A stretch of 64,000 nt of DNA from the NCBI GenBank assembly GCA_036898135.1, contig CM072527.1, positions 4,666,873 to 4,730,872 on the forward strand, in the 5' to 3' direction. Below the pieces are notes generated by a model, which made no database searches, was not told where the DNA came from, and worked only from the letters and a program-made list of their open reading frames with translations. Positions 12,284-26,052 of this stretch are shown piece after piece (the first letter of the stretch is position 1; each line of letters starts with the position of its first letter). Position numbers and translations under genes: made by a program. The DNA comes from Oncomelania hupensis (lineage: Eukaryota > Mollusca > Gastropoda > Littorinimorpha > Pomatiopsidae).

Positions 12284-12619
12284 TTTCCCTCCCTTCCTTT
12301 CACCCTCACGGACTTAATCTATTATTTTCCAGTTTCTTGGAAAGGGTATATGGTGATTTTTTTTTTAAAAATTTGGGGGTGGGGGTCAAATTTACTATTT
12401 TTACAGCAATTGTAGTATGGTTGGCACATAGTTTAGAGTTCCATTACAAACTGTCGTAAAATTAGGCTCTTTGGAGTATTGCCCCTTGCTGTAACAACTG
12501 TACTTGACGGCCAAAAGGAGTGGTGCCATAAACGGATTTTATGTTGTCAGTTCATGCCCGTTGAATCGTCTGTGACACGTTTCATGGCTGTACGATACGG
12601 GTCGTTGTGTGACCTACTC

Positions 12620-12770
12620 CAGTTTTACACTGGCACTCAAATTTTACGCTGCTACACTCAAAATGATTACGCTGGCACTCGAATTCTACGCTGGCATTTC
12701 AAGTTCTTCGCTGGCTCTCAGCTTTTTACACTGGCACTCCAGTACTACGCCGTTACACACAATCTTACGC
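12620..12770. repeat. Degenerate ~25-bp tandem repeat
   Basis: Variants of ctggcactcnaattntacg recur at short intervals (ttacactggcactcaaattt, ttacgctggcactcgaattc, ttacactggcactccagtac). Confidence 0.5.
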
Positions 12771-13083
12771 TTCTATATACTCACAATCTTTTGCATGTTT
12801 GGGAACGTGAATTTTGTTTAATTATTATTTATTTTTAGCTGATAAGTTACAATACTGGTTTAAATTGCTCACTGCTTGACTAAGCAAAGTCGTCTTGTGC
12901 TATATTTTTGATAATGCTTATTCTGCTACTCTTTTAGTATTCTTATGCTAACGTGTCCCTAACACAAGCAGCTCTGTGGCGTTGATCCGCTGTGTTGTTA
13001 AAGGTAGTAATGTGATGTTTCACTTAATGTTTTATATGTTAAACTACAATATCCAAGAAACGGTATACAAATCGTAGTGTAAT

Positions 13084-13308
13084 ATGGTATTGTATTGTAT
13101 TGTACTGTATTGTATTGTATTGTATGGTATCGTATTGTATTACTATACTGTATCGTATTGTAATGTATCATATTGTACTATACCATATCGTATTTACTGT
13201 ATCGTATCGTATTATACTGTAAGTATTGTATTGTATTGTATTGTGCTGTATTGTACTGTATTGTAGCATATTGTACTCTGTCATATTGTAATGTATCATT
13301 GTATTTAT
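13084..13308. repeat. Degenerate (tattg)n tract, left part
   Basis: Repeated tattgtattgta with gta/cta/cgta variants. It continues at 13,622 after the inserted SINE and repeat. Confidence 0.9.
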
Positions 13309-13462
13309 TATTATTATTGAGGATTTTTATAGCGCACTTATCTCGCCGTACTTGACCAGACTCTAGGTCTGGAGGATCTAACTCAAACGGCCCGAGACGC
13401 CCACCCGCAGTCTTTGGGCACATAGTCTGACGCCCGGACAACTGATCACTATCCTGGCCAAC
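13309..13462 (-). mobile_element. SINE of the agcgctatata-tail family inside a pentanucleotide tract
   Basis: On the minus strand the head aggatagtgatcagttgtcc is followed by gcgtctcgggccgtttgagt, tagatcctccagacctagag and gataagtgcgctataaaaat, then an (aat)n tail. It splits the (tattg)n tract together with the adjoining repeat at 13,463-13,621. Confidence 0.75.
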
Positions 13463-13621
13463 CAATGATGGGGGAGAAGGACCAAGTGCATGCTGGGTGT
13501 GTTCTTCTTACCGGCACTCACCCGTCTAGGACATGAGTGTCAGGATCTTGAAAGTCCTTTGATGTAATGTATGCGACACACAGACTAGGCCTCGGCTTAT
13601 ACTCTCATCCGAAGGAGTAAA
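13463..13621 (-). repeat. Dispersed repeat, uninterrupted copy of the one split at 46.2/47.8 kb
   Basis: On the minus strand it reads actccttcggatgagagtat, then gtcgcatacattacatcaaa, ggactttcaagatcctgaca and ctcatgtcctagacgggtga. The 46.15-47.89 kb locus has the same order with 1.6 kb inserted after ggacttt. Confidence 0.75.
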
Positions 13622-13787
13622 ATTGTACTATACTGTATCGTATTTACTTTATTGTATCGTATTGTACTGTAACCTATTGTATTCTATTGTGCTGTATTGT
13701 ACTGTATTGTATCATATTGTACTCTATGGTATTGTAGTATACAGTATTGTATCGTATTGTAATGCACTGAACTGTTTCACATTGTGT
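13622..13787. repeat. Degenerate (tattg)n tract, right part
   Basis: The same degenerate pentamer as 13,084-13,308. Confidence 0.9.
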
Positions 13788-15927
13788 TCTTGTTAGGTTT
13801 TTTAAAATCAGTATGCTGTGTTGGTGCTTGAAGCGCTTTTTTATATCTTCAGAATTTTAATCCTACAAGCTCCAGGTTTGACAATAGTCTTAACATCACA
13901 GTCGTTGACGTCAGGATTAACATGCAACCAGACTTAAATCTTTTCTCTCTCTCTCCCCCACCCCCTCACCCCTCCTCGCGCACTCCAATCAACACCCAGT
14001 TTCCTGACATTCAACCCACCCCACCACCTCTCCACAGCAAGTTATTTGTAGTCTTTTTTGTTTTCCTCCTTTCCCACAGCCACCTCTCTCCCTCTCTCTC
14101 CCCTTCCCCAGATGTTTTCTTTCCCCTGTCTCCTATCCTTATTGCCTTTGCGCACGTATCGTTTCGGTTGCAGCTTGTTTGTTATGGGATTGTCTTCTTT
14201 TGTTTTGTCCGTCTTATCGGCATTCGTGCTTTTTGTTTGGTCTGGCCAATTTTCTTTCTTTCCGTATGGTCCTCCGCTACTCTCTGTTTGGCCGATTTTT
14301 TTTAAAACCTTACCCACACACTCCTACAGCCGAAAAACAAAATGACTGAGTGGGTATAGACGTGGTAGTGCCGAGATCCTCAGTTAGTGTGCCTGTCGGA
14401 TACACAGCGTTGCTGAGACCCGCACAAGTTGTGGGGAGGCGAACACGAACCTAGGCTAGTCTCATCTATACAGTGTCTGTCGGAAAGTCTGTACTAAGAC
14501 GCTTCGAGAGTCTCACGATGCTCAGTATAATCAGTATAATAACACAGAGCTCCTGCATCTTCCTAGTGTTTGATATGGGTCGGCTAGGTTAGTTTGATGC
14601 ATGTGGCCGGTCCGTCAGTCCACGTCAGCGTTTCTAAAATTATTCATTAGTTGTGAAAACGCATGTGGATAGCATCTCCTGAGACCCACTGAAGAAGGTC
14701 TGTGAATAAAAGGTCCACTGAGCAAGCTGTAGTACCGTGGGTTATCAGCTATTCGTTTATTTCGTGTAGTTCTCCAGGTGATAGATTTTTTTTAAACATC
14801 GCTAATTTTCATGAAGCTCACCCGATCAACTGAATTAATATTCTTGCGCGAAAGAATCCGCTGGTATTTAGGGTAACGAATGTATTGGTTTGCTTACTGT
14901 GGCCCCAGCCCTTGTACTCACACTCGTTGTACAACTACACTACATACTAAGTTCCGTATTGAGAACGTATTATTGCGGCGTAGGAGGTATGGTAATGACA
15001 GGGGAGGTTGTGTCATCAGAGCAGGTATTTTTTACGTCATCCGAGAGCGATAGTTGCATGATAGGGTGCGTCATCAGAGACGTGTAATCTGTGTGATCAG
15101 CTGGGGGTGTCAGAATGGTTTACCGGCTAAGCATGCAGAGTTAATGGTTCATGTCGTGCAAATTGCGGTGCAGCTGATGTGGGTTAAGGATGAAACTGCA
15201 CATCCAATGCAATCTACTGCCTAGACCTGCATAGCGGGCATTTATTTCATGTTCGGGAACATCGTTCACACCTTTTATTACTTTCATTATCGTTGCTCTA
15301 TTCATCGTCATCATCATTATCGGCAGCAGCAGTAGCAGCAGCAGGGGAGAGAGAGAGTAGTTTAGAATGGATGCGAATGCAGAATGATAATAACAGTTAT
15401 GATTGGTTTGTCTGTAGTGTTGCACTGTGTGTGTGGCATAGATCAGTGTTAACACTCACTCCTACCTTCGGCTATGGGTTTCACACTTATTTCACAAGGT
15501 TGTGCGCGAACAGAAAGTTTGTTTATAATCCTCCACATGTTAACCATCCAAGACGTGTATGCAAGCGATCGACATGTAAACAGCAGTTCACAGTAAATTA
15601 CTCACTAATCAAGTGACCATTAACTACAAGCTCCATTGCACTGAAATTGTCTGGCGCCTGGTCTGTGGTGCTGTTTATTTATGCCAGCAAAGAGTTTAGT
15701 ATACTAATAATAAACTCTTTGATGCCAGCAACAGTGTTACAAGGTCTGTGGATGTGGCATCAACGTAGGTTAACATTCTCTGGCACTTTCGACTCTTCCC
15801 CTATCCGTCATGATTGGGGTTGGTGGTTAAGGTTCGTGTACCGTAATATAAATAAATACCATGCGTAGCACAGGGACCTTCATCTGTACGCAGTCAGGCA
15901 TGTTTATAATTTAAGTGAAAGGTTTAG
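13788..15927. other. No recognised feature
   Basis: Pyrimidine-rich stretch near 13,940-14,120, otherwise unique DNA. Overlapping Ser/Leu/Phe-rich frames look like composition effects. Confidence 0.5.
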
Positions 15928-15938
15928 CATGGACACAG

Positions 15939-16138
15939 GAGAGGGGCCGGGTAGCTCAGTTGGTAAGAGCGTCTTGCTAGTAACCGAAAGGTCGCTGGTT
16001 CGAATCCCGGATTGGTCAACGTGTGATCATATTATTTTCCCCTTTACCAACAACTGGCCCGCTGGTGTCAGTATAAATCGGTCCAGTAGTCACCTATATG
16101 CGAAAGTGTCGTGTGACTATAATCTACAAACAAACAAA
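15939..16138 (+). mobile_element. tRNA-derived SINE, copy 1, with 11-bp TSD
   Basis: The pol III A box tagctcagttgg (15,952-15,963) and B box ggttcgaatcc (15,997-16,007) lie in a tRNA-like head. A unique body follows (gtgtgatcatattattttcc, ggcccgctggtgtcag) with the end gtgactataatctacaaaca. The direct repeat catggacacag flanks it at 15,928-15,938 and 16,139-16,149. Confidence 0.93.
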
Positions 16139-16185
16139 CATGGACACAGTGTTGTCGGGTTTTACATTTTCAGAATCGGAAGTCT

Positions 16186-16593
16186 TAATTTAATTGTTGA
16201 TTCTTCAAATATAGCGCCCTTACAGAGCGCCTTCAGTAATTTAATTGTTGATTCTTCAAATATAGCGCCCTTAGAGAGCGCCTTCAGTAATTTAATTGTT
16301 GATTCTTCAAATATAGCGCCCTTAGAGAGCGCCTTCAGTAATTTAATTGTTGATTCTTAAAATATAGCGCCCTTAGAAAGCGCCTTCAGTAATTTAATTG
16401 TTGATTCTTCAAATATAGCGCCCTTAGAGAGCGCCTTCATTATTTTAATTGTTGATTCTTTAAATATAGCGCCCTTAGAGAGCGCCTTCAGTAATTTAAT
16501 TGTTGATTCTTCAAATATAGCGCCCTTAGAGAGCGCATTAAGTAATTTAATTGTTGATTCAAATATAGCGCCCTTAGAGAGCTTCTGAAGGCG
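16186..16593. repeat. 51-bp minisatellite, 8 units, derived from a SINE tail
   Basis: Units start every 51 bp (16,186, 16,237, 16,288, 16,339, 16,390, 16,441, 16,492, 16,543). The core is taatttaattgttgattctt, then aaatatagcgcccttagaga and gcgccttcag. The last unit runs into gaaggcgctagcgggttgac and cccgagacgcc, the SINE body in reverse orientation. Because 51 is divisible by 3, one frame stays open; it is not a gene. Confidence 0.93.
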
Positions 16594-16742
16594 CTAGCGG
16601 GTTGACAGGCTTGAACACAGACTGCCCGAGACGCCAAGCGATTTTGCAAGATGAATTCCTATAAGTGCAAGTGCGTGGATTGTTTTGTTTAGGAGATGTG
16701 CAGACAGCGTTACATTTCTTACTGCCACTGATGCCTCGGATT

Positions 16743-16829
16743 GACTATGCATATCCAGCTGCTTAGATTGGAGACTATGCATATCCAGCTGCTTAGATTG
16801 GAGACTATGCATATCCAGCTGCTTAGATT
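16743..16829. repeat. 30-bp tandem repeat, three units
   Basis: gactatgcatatccagctgc plus ttagattgga repeats at 16,743, 16,773 and 16,803 with no visible change. Confidence 0.95.
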
Positions 16830-17254
16830 ATATGGTGTGTTATTTGAGACCACAGAGGCCAACCCACTTCGCTTTACCAAACTGAAAATTGTTATGCAAG
16901 GATAGAGATAGAATTCATAGAAATTTATTGATCCAAGAGTTCACTTTGGAAAAGTTGTTTCCGGCCGTGCAAAACGAAAAGTACAAGAATAAAATTAATA
17001 ACAATTTGTATGACACTCATTCTTTTAATTAGCGCATTAAGCAGCTCTCGAGCTGGAAAAGGGTTATAGAACAATTATAAAATACATATCTATATTTAGA
17101 AATGCAATAACATGATAAACACCACTGTAAGATCAGTGAAGAGGAGAGAGGGCAAGCGGAACCTTGTGTTGCCTAATTGATCCAATTCATATTCAGGTCT
17201 TTGGTGGAGCAAAGCAGACAGATTACGAAATGGTGGTGGAGGGGTGGGGGAGTT

Positions 17255-17255
<1 letters not shown>

Positions 17256-17289
<34 letters not shown>
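17256..17289. repeat. (ga)n microsatellite
   Basis: A pure ga run followed by a G-rich stretch. Confidence 0.95.
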
Positions 17290-17292
<3 letters not shown>

Positions 17293-17381
17293 GGAGGGGG
17301 GGGGAGGAAGGCAAATGCTTTGTAAAATAATGTTTCCTTTCCTAAAGAACAATGTTTTTCAAAATGAGCAGATGGCCCCGG

Positions 17382-20490
<3,109 letters not shown>

Positions 20491-20522
<32 letters not shown>

Positions 20523-21030
20523 CTTCTTCTTCTTCTTCTTCTTCTTCTTCTTCTTCTTCTCTTTCTTCTTTTTTCTTTCTTTCTTCTTCTTCTTCTTCTT
20601 CTTCTTCTTCTTCTTCTTCTTCTTCTTCTTCTTCTTCTTCTTCTTCTTCTTCTTCTTCTTCTTCTTCTTCTTCTTCTTCTTCTTCTCTTTCTTCTTTTTT
20701 CTTTCTTTCTTCTTCTTCTTCTTCTTCTTCTTCTTCTTCTTCTTCTTCTTCTTCTTCTTCTTCTTCTTCTTCTTCTTCTTCTTCTTCTTCTTCTTCTTCT
20801 TCATCTTCTTCTTCTTCTTCTTCTTCTTCTTCTTCTTCTTCTTCTTCTTCTTCTTCTTCTTCTTCTTCTTCTTCTTCTTCTTCTTCTTCTTCTTCTTCTC
20901 TTTCTTCTTCTTCTTCTCTTCTTCTTCTTCTTCTTCTTCTTCTTCTTCTTCTTCTTCTTCTTCTTCTTCTTCTTCTTCTTCTTCTTCTTCTTCTTCTTCT
21001 TCTTCTTCTTCTTCTTCTTCTTCTTCTTCT
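20491..21030. repeat. 540-bp (ctt)n tract with duplicated interruption
   Basis: This is an almost pure pyrimidine strand. The interruption ctctttcttcttttttcttt occurs at about 20,559 and 20,685, 126 bp apart, indicating an internal segmental duplication. Long poly-Phe, Ser, Leu and Lys frames here are artefacts. Confidence 0.98.
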
Positions 21031-21540
21031 CGTCAGACAATATTATTCCAATTGTGTCGTGAAGAATTCTGTCTTCCAAAAGCCTTATTCATGTCGATGT
21101 AAGTGTCAAACCACACCGCGCCGTTGATAGATACTTGGAGAGTTGAGAAGATGTGAGACTAGACCATACCTTGGGTCGACATCTGATACTAACTATCCTG
21201 GTGGTGATAATAAGGTATGTAAAATGGAAAAGACAGTGCTAGACAGCATGACTGGACATCACTGGTGTGTCCATTCTCGAAACGGACAGCCGCTGTATGG
21301 GACAACCTTTCGGCACGGTACAAGGGACAGATCCGTCTACCCCTGTAACTGTATTCAAAAACAAGTCGAAGAATCGCTATCCAGAGTTTAACACACAGTA
21401 GGCGATGCGAAAGGTTAGGTTAGGTTAGATAGGTAGATTAAAGTCCCGCGTCACATGAGCGAATAGGGGACTGGGAAGGGGGGGGGAGGGGAGTCGGGGT
21501 GATTATAAGTGATGCGAAAGAGTAGCGATTAGGGGGGGGG

Positions 21541-21743
21541 GGGGGGGGGCCGGGTAGCTCAGTTGGTAAGAGCGTCTTGCTAGTAACCGAAAGGTCGCTG
21601 GTTCGAATCCCGGATTGGTCAACGTGTGATCATAATTTCCCCTTTACCAACAACTGGCCCGCTGGTGTCAGTATAAATCGGTCCAGTAGTCACCTAAATG
21701 CGAAAGTGTCGTGTGACTATAATCTACAAACAACAACAACAAC
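21541..21743 (+). mobile_element. tRNA-derived SINE, copy 2, with 11-bp TSD
   Basis: This is nearly identical to copy 1, with A box 21,555-21,566 and B box 21,600-21,610. The tail is (caa)n. The target duplication agcgattaggg is at 21,524-21,534 and 21,744-21,754. A G-run of about 18 precedes the head. Confidence 0.93.
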
Positions 21744-21754
21744 AGCGATTAGGG

Positions 21755-22489
21755 CTTATATACACCAGACGATTTGTGAACCTTCCACGAATCTTTCAAT
21801 TAAGACGGGCCTTCAGTGTACCCGCATGTTGACGATAAGCTCAACTACATGGTAGTAGAAAGTGAAGTTTGTCGGGTCATCGCACAACAAACAACCTTTT
21901 GTCAGATCCTCTCACACCAAACATCCTTTCGTCCAGATCCTCGTACAATGGGCGTTTATCGTTGTTGCAGTCTGAGGCAGCCGTCCTCCCCATTATTTAT
22001 GTCTTTTACGGATGGTTTGGTCAGTGCCGTCTGCTTGTTGGACCCGAGTGTCTGTTAACGTGTTTTTCTTCTTCACAGTTCTTTGCTAAAGAGCTGTGGA
22101 CACGCTGCAGATGTTTATCATTGCCAGTTCTTCTTGGGCTTGATGTTGTTGTTGTATCAAATTTTATTCATCAGATTAACATAAGTTGTACTGATACTTG
22201 GGCTTGAAAGAAGAAGAAGAAGAAGAAGAAGAAGAAGAAGAAGAAGAAGAAGAAGAAAGGGGCATTTAAATAGAATTGAATTTGAATTTTATTTATCTTC
22301 TCTTCACTATTGTACTTGTATAGATAGCCCTCTCTCTTCTCGTTCTCTTGATTGTTACTTCTATACTCTCTTCCCGTGCCGTCCTATTGGCGGAAGACGA
22401 TATGTCAGAAAGTACTTAAAAGCATGAATTGGAATGGAAGGCAGCGTTCACAACAGTCAATAAAAATGTATAACCAGCGATTGTACCTA
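21755..22489. other. No recognised feature
   Basis: Between SINE copies 2 and 3, with one (aag)n run. A ggttaggttaggttag block lies just upstream of copy 2 at 21,415. Confidence 0.5.
22207..22258. repeat. (aag)n microsatellite
   Basis: A pure trinucleotide run. Confidence 0.96.
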
Positions 22490-22500
22490 GACCTCTATCG

Positions 22501-22648
22501 GTGGGGCCGGGTAGCTCAGTTGGTAAGAGCGTCTTGCTAGTAACCGAAAGGTCGCTGGTTCGAATCCCGGATTGGTCAACGTGTGATCATATTATTTTCC
22601 CCTTTACCAACAACTGGCCCGCTGGTGTCAGTATAAATCGGTCCAGTA
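22501..22648 (+). mobile_element. tRNA-derived SINE, copy 3, 5' part (split)
   Basis: A box 22,512-22,523 and B box 22,557-22,567. It runs to ggtccagta, where the 4.4-kb TIR element begins. The TSD gacctctatcg lies at 22,490-22,500; its partner is at 27,092-27,102, past the 3' part. Confidence 0.93.
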
Positions 22649-22876
22649 CGCGGGTCTAGAGGAAAACTATTCTAAGTGACTTTTTTGAAATTTTACAGGA
22701 GAAGCAAAAAATCTTCCTATTTCAATAAAAAGTAATGTTATGGTCTGAAACCTATATATGTAGGAGATAAATGGATCGTGGTCTGTTTTTGACAATGCTT
22801 TTCTCAAAAAAATTTTCCTATCTTGTTAAAATAAACAAAATGCCACTTAGAATATTTTCCTTCTGTAAAATAGTAT

Positions 22877-23040
22877 GAGTAAAACTACTCTATCTGCCAC
22901 ATAGAATAGTTTTCCATTGAAAATGTTGAAAATTTAATGGAAAACTATTTTATGTGTCAGAAAGAATAGTTTTCCTCCATTGCTGAGAAAAGTAAAGAAA
23001 AGATAATTATTGTAAGAGTCAAATAGCATACTTTTCCTCT
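22877..23040. repeat. Left-arm palindrome array (three units, ~60-bp spacing)
   Basis: Units start at about 22,877, 22,937 and 22,995. Each is a half-site gaggaaaac-attct followed by its inverted copy agaatagttttcctc, for example ggaaaactattttatgtgtc then agaaagaatagttttcc. Spacers are AT-rich and unlike each other. An extra inverted half-site lies at 22,841-22,860. Confidence 0.8.
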
Positions 23041-23114
23041 CGAAAAATTATGAAAACTGAGGGGAAAAAAACACAAAAAACAACTTACACATGATACACT
23101 TACAATAGTTTTCT

Positions 23115-23523
23115 GTAACAAATAAAAGAACGAGAAAGCAACACTGTATATTCATCCTCAAAAACGAGTTCCCAATTTTATTCAAACCAAATACAAAACC
23201 GTAACCTTATCTTCATTTTCCAAAGTACCATTAACCTAAAATAACTAAAATCATATTAGACATAAGTCGTTATGTACTACTCTTGTACCAGTACTACTCA
23301 TGTATTTTATTGGTGCACTAATAAAATAATGACAACGTGTTATGCAGCTACCAAAATGAAACAGCATTGATAAAGTGAACAAGACTGGTCAAATTACACT
23401 GCATTAATACACAAACAGACTTTTATTACGATCTAATACAAATGGAGCATTGCCTGTTGCGCTCTCTTAGTATGATGCACTTCGAGAATAAAACTTTCAA
23501 CGGTCATCAACGAACTGGCTTGG

Positions 23524-23560
<37 letters not shown>

Positions 23561-23635
23561 TGTGAGAATTCTTCATCACCCTAGCCTCCATCACTTTATC
23601 ATCTTCTCTCCAACATCCAACACCACTACAAAAAT
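23115..23635 (+). other. Probable 5' LTR/leader of the gypsy element, boundaries uncertain
   Basis: The sequence upstream of the tggcactgcgagcagg site has an aataaaa signal near 23,489 and ends with cactaca about 8 bp before the site, as an LTR would. A tgtaac at about 23,115 is a plausible LTR start but is not proven, because no second LTR exists to compare. A (ag)n run lies at 23,527-23,558. Confidence 0.4.
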
Positions 23636-23663
23636 TTTGGCACTGCGAGCAGGATCAAGAAAG

Positions 23664-24659
23664 ATGACAAACCCAAGGAAGGCATATAAGAAGGCAAGGC
23701 AGCTGAGGAACCGACCAGTGGAAAGCGAGAGCGAAGAGACTGCCCTCATCCAGGGAGGGGCCCACAGAGGCGACACCACACTTCATCGCCCATCCAGTCA
23801 CGAGAGGACATCAGAGGCGGCGCAAGATGACATTTCTTCCACCCACGCACCCTCTTCGACCATGCAGAAGTTGTGGATGATGCCACCCCCCAAACTTCCA
23901 ACCTTCACGGGGGATGGCGATGAGGTCGAGGACTTCACACAGGGGGCACGGCGAATCCTGGGCCACTGCCAGCTGGATGGGGGTACAGCTATGGAGTGGC
24001 TGCTTCAATCGCTCCGCGGCTGTGCCCGACAGGAGATCATCCAGCGGGCAGACGTGAAAACGGCAGAGGAGGCCCTGGGTGTCCTGGAGGAGACGTTCGC
24101 CGAACAGAGGGGAGTCACCAGCACTTTAAGCAGGTTCCACAGCCGGCAGCAGGGAGCAGGAGAGACCGTGCTGCAGTACGGCCAACAACTTCAGCAGCTG
24201 GCCCTGCGGTCCAATACAAGAAAGGTTGGCAGCATCCCTGACAAAATGCTGCGTGATAAATTCGTTGAGTGGCTCAAATCACAAGACCTTCGACGGGAGC
24301 TCCGCCGCATTATTAGGGGAGAGGATGTCTCCTACCTGCGGGCCAGAGCGGAAGCCCAGTGTTGGCTGAAGGAGGAGGACCGTGACGGCGACAGCGTGAC
24401 AACCCAACAACAGACAGCAACGCCGGTGCCCGACCCCCAAGGAATGGCGGCTCTACAGAGTCAACTAGCGGAGCTGAAGGAGCAGCTGCAGCAGCTAAAT
24501 CAACGTCTACAGTCGGCTCCTCAACGTGACACCAGAACTGCCGTCTGCTGGGTTTGCGGCCAAAGGGGCCACCTCCAGAGGAGCTGTCCTCAAAGACAAC
24601 CCCACGTCCAACCACCACGAGGACAACAATCACCACGAGGGCAGCAGAGAAACTGCTAG
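23664..24659 (+). pseudogene. Ty3/gypsy-type gag-like polyprotein segment with zinc knuckle
   Basis: The frame encodes 331 residues from an ATG just after a primer-binding-site-like tggcactgcgagcagg (23,636-23,651). A basic N-terminus (MTNPRKAYKKARQ) precedes a capsid-like region with FTGDGDEVEDF and a leucine-rich stretch. A Gln-rich coiled segment follows, then one CCHC zinc knuckle CWVCGQRGHLQRSC at 24,546-24,587. It would package retroelement RNA. The frame ends at TAG (24,657-24,659) but stays open in the same frame into the protease. An upstream open extension to 23,442 is probably leader or LTR and is not counted. Confidence 0.85.
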
Positions 24660-25520
24660 CCCCGTTGTCGAAACACAGGCAACGGGAGGAGGGGGGGGGG
24701 CAAGGGCAGTAGAAGGCTGATTGGCGAATGCCCCACGACAACCTCACGCATCAATGGCCGAGCTGTGCAAGCTCTCCTCGACACGGGCAGCGAGGTAACG
24801 ACTGTGACGCAGACCTGGGTCACCGAGAATCTTGGTGACGCTTTCCTTCAGTCGTCCCACCTCAAGCAGCGGGCAGTAAACGGCGCAGAGGTACCCTACT
24901 TCGGTATCCTGGTCGCTGAGCTGCAGTTGGACGGGACCACGTTTTCTGGTATTCCCATCCTGGTCGTCAGGGAGCCCACGGAACCGGTCATGAGGGAACG
25001 CAAGAAGCGCCTGCCGTTGTTGGTCGGGATGAACGTCCTGGTAGAGTGGATGACAGCCAGTCCGACCAGCTTACCTCAAGGCCTGTTTGCGTCCATCCAA
25101 GAAGTGCGACATGACAACACCTTGGTCCAAGGCATCGCCAAGACAGCAGTACAAACAGTGGTCCCACCCTTCGCCATGGCCACTGTGCGAGTGACCTCAA
25201 CGCAGCGGCCTACGCCACAGCTACTGGCGTCACCTTTAACACAACCCCTGCCTGGAGGTCTGCTGATCGTTCCGACCCTCGTCAGCGGTGACGCTTCACA
25301 ACGATACGTGTGAGTGGCCAATCTCTCAGAGGTGGACGTCATCCTTCCAGCCCGGAGTCCACTGGCGTCACTGCAGACAGTAGAGGATGTCCAAGGAAAG
25401 GACGAGGTGGCATTCACCGCCACTGTAAATGAACTGGTGGTCACCATCGGAACACCATCAGAACAGACCACCAAGAACACCATTCCCTGCCCCACGTTCG
25501 ATGGCACAACCAGACAGTGA
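24660..25520 (+). pseudogene. Gypsy retropepsin-like protease region
   Basis: In the same frame as gag, the aspartic-protease active site ALLDTGSEV lies at about 24,771-24,797 (DTGS 24,780-24,791). LPLLVGMNVL follows about 80 residues later, the usual hydrophobic-Gly flap/core signature. The frame has stops at TGA 25,311-25,313 and TGA 25,518-25,520 with no frameshift. This position between zinc knuckle and RT is standard for Ty3/gypsy pol. It would cleave the polyprotein; this copy is not functional unless stops are read through. Confidence 0.8.
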
Positions 25521-26052
25521 GAACTTCAACAAGTCCTGGACAAGAACAGAGAAGCCTTTGTACAAAACGAGTTGGATTTGGGCTACACGGACATCGTCCA
25601 ACATCAACTGCGGACGAGAGACGAAGTGCCCGTCGCCCAACCCTACAGGCGCATCCCACCTCACCAGCTGAAGGAAATCCAAGACCACATCAGAGGACTC
25701 CTGGAGAAGACCAAAATCGTCGAGAGCCACAGTCCATACGCGGCACTAATTGTCGTTGTGCGAAAGAAAGATGGGACCGTGCGGCTATGTGTCGACTATC
25801 GCCGCCTAAACGCCAAGAAGGTTGGTGATGCGTATCCGCTTCCTCGCATTCAGGAGTCCTTTGACGCGCTGGTTGGGGCCCAATACTTCTCCACGTTGGA
25901 CCTGGCCAGTGAATATCACCAAATCGCCATGGACCCACGAGATCAACACAAAACAGCCTTCGTCACTCCTATGGGCCTCTATGAGTACACCCGGATGCCA
26001 ATGGGTCTCATCTCGGCCCCCGCCACTTTCCAACGGCTGATGCAGACTTGTT
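25521..26052 (+). pseudogene. Gypsy reverse transcriptase N-terminal half, truncated before YxDD
   Basis: This continues in the same frame with a typical Ty3/gypsy RT: VAQPYRRIPPHQLKEI, ESHSPYAALIVVVRKKDG, TVRLCVDYRRLN, YPLPRI, FSTLDLASEYHQIAM and TAFVTPMGLYEYTRMPMGL. The frame reaches PATFQRLMQTC, then homology stops at about 26,052 in a gaaagaaagaaa stretch. The catalytic YLDD motif, RNase H, integrase and 3' LTR are absent. The 3' half of the element was therefore lost or never inserted. Confidence 0.9.

Noticed and set aside
14042..14345. Several overlapping 90-127-codon frames on both strands
   Set aside because: Pyrimidine-rich DNA leaves several frames open at once; no domain, signal or splice context.
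15947..16020. tRNA gene
   Set aside because: A and B boxes are intact, but the same head occurs four times with a fixed SINE body and target duplications.
15929..16360. 143-codon frame with repeated IVDSSNIAPL units
   Set aside because: It is a SINE read into a 51-bp minisatellite whose length is divisible by three, so the frame stays open by arithmetic.
21412..21430. ggttaggttaggttag as telomeric repeat
   Set aside because: Only three units, next to a dispersed repeat (ttaaagtccc…cacatgagcg) that is also present near 46.6 kb.
23442..23663. N-terminal extension of the gypsy gag frame
   Set aside because: It runs through an (ag)n repeat and the primer-binding-site-like sequence, so it is untranslated leader.
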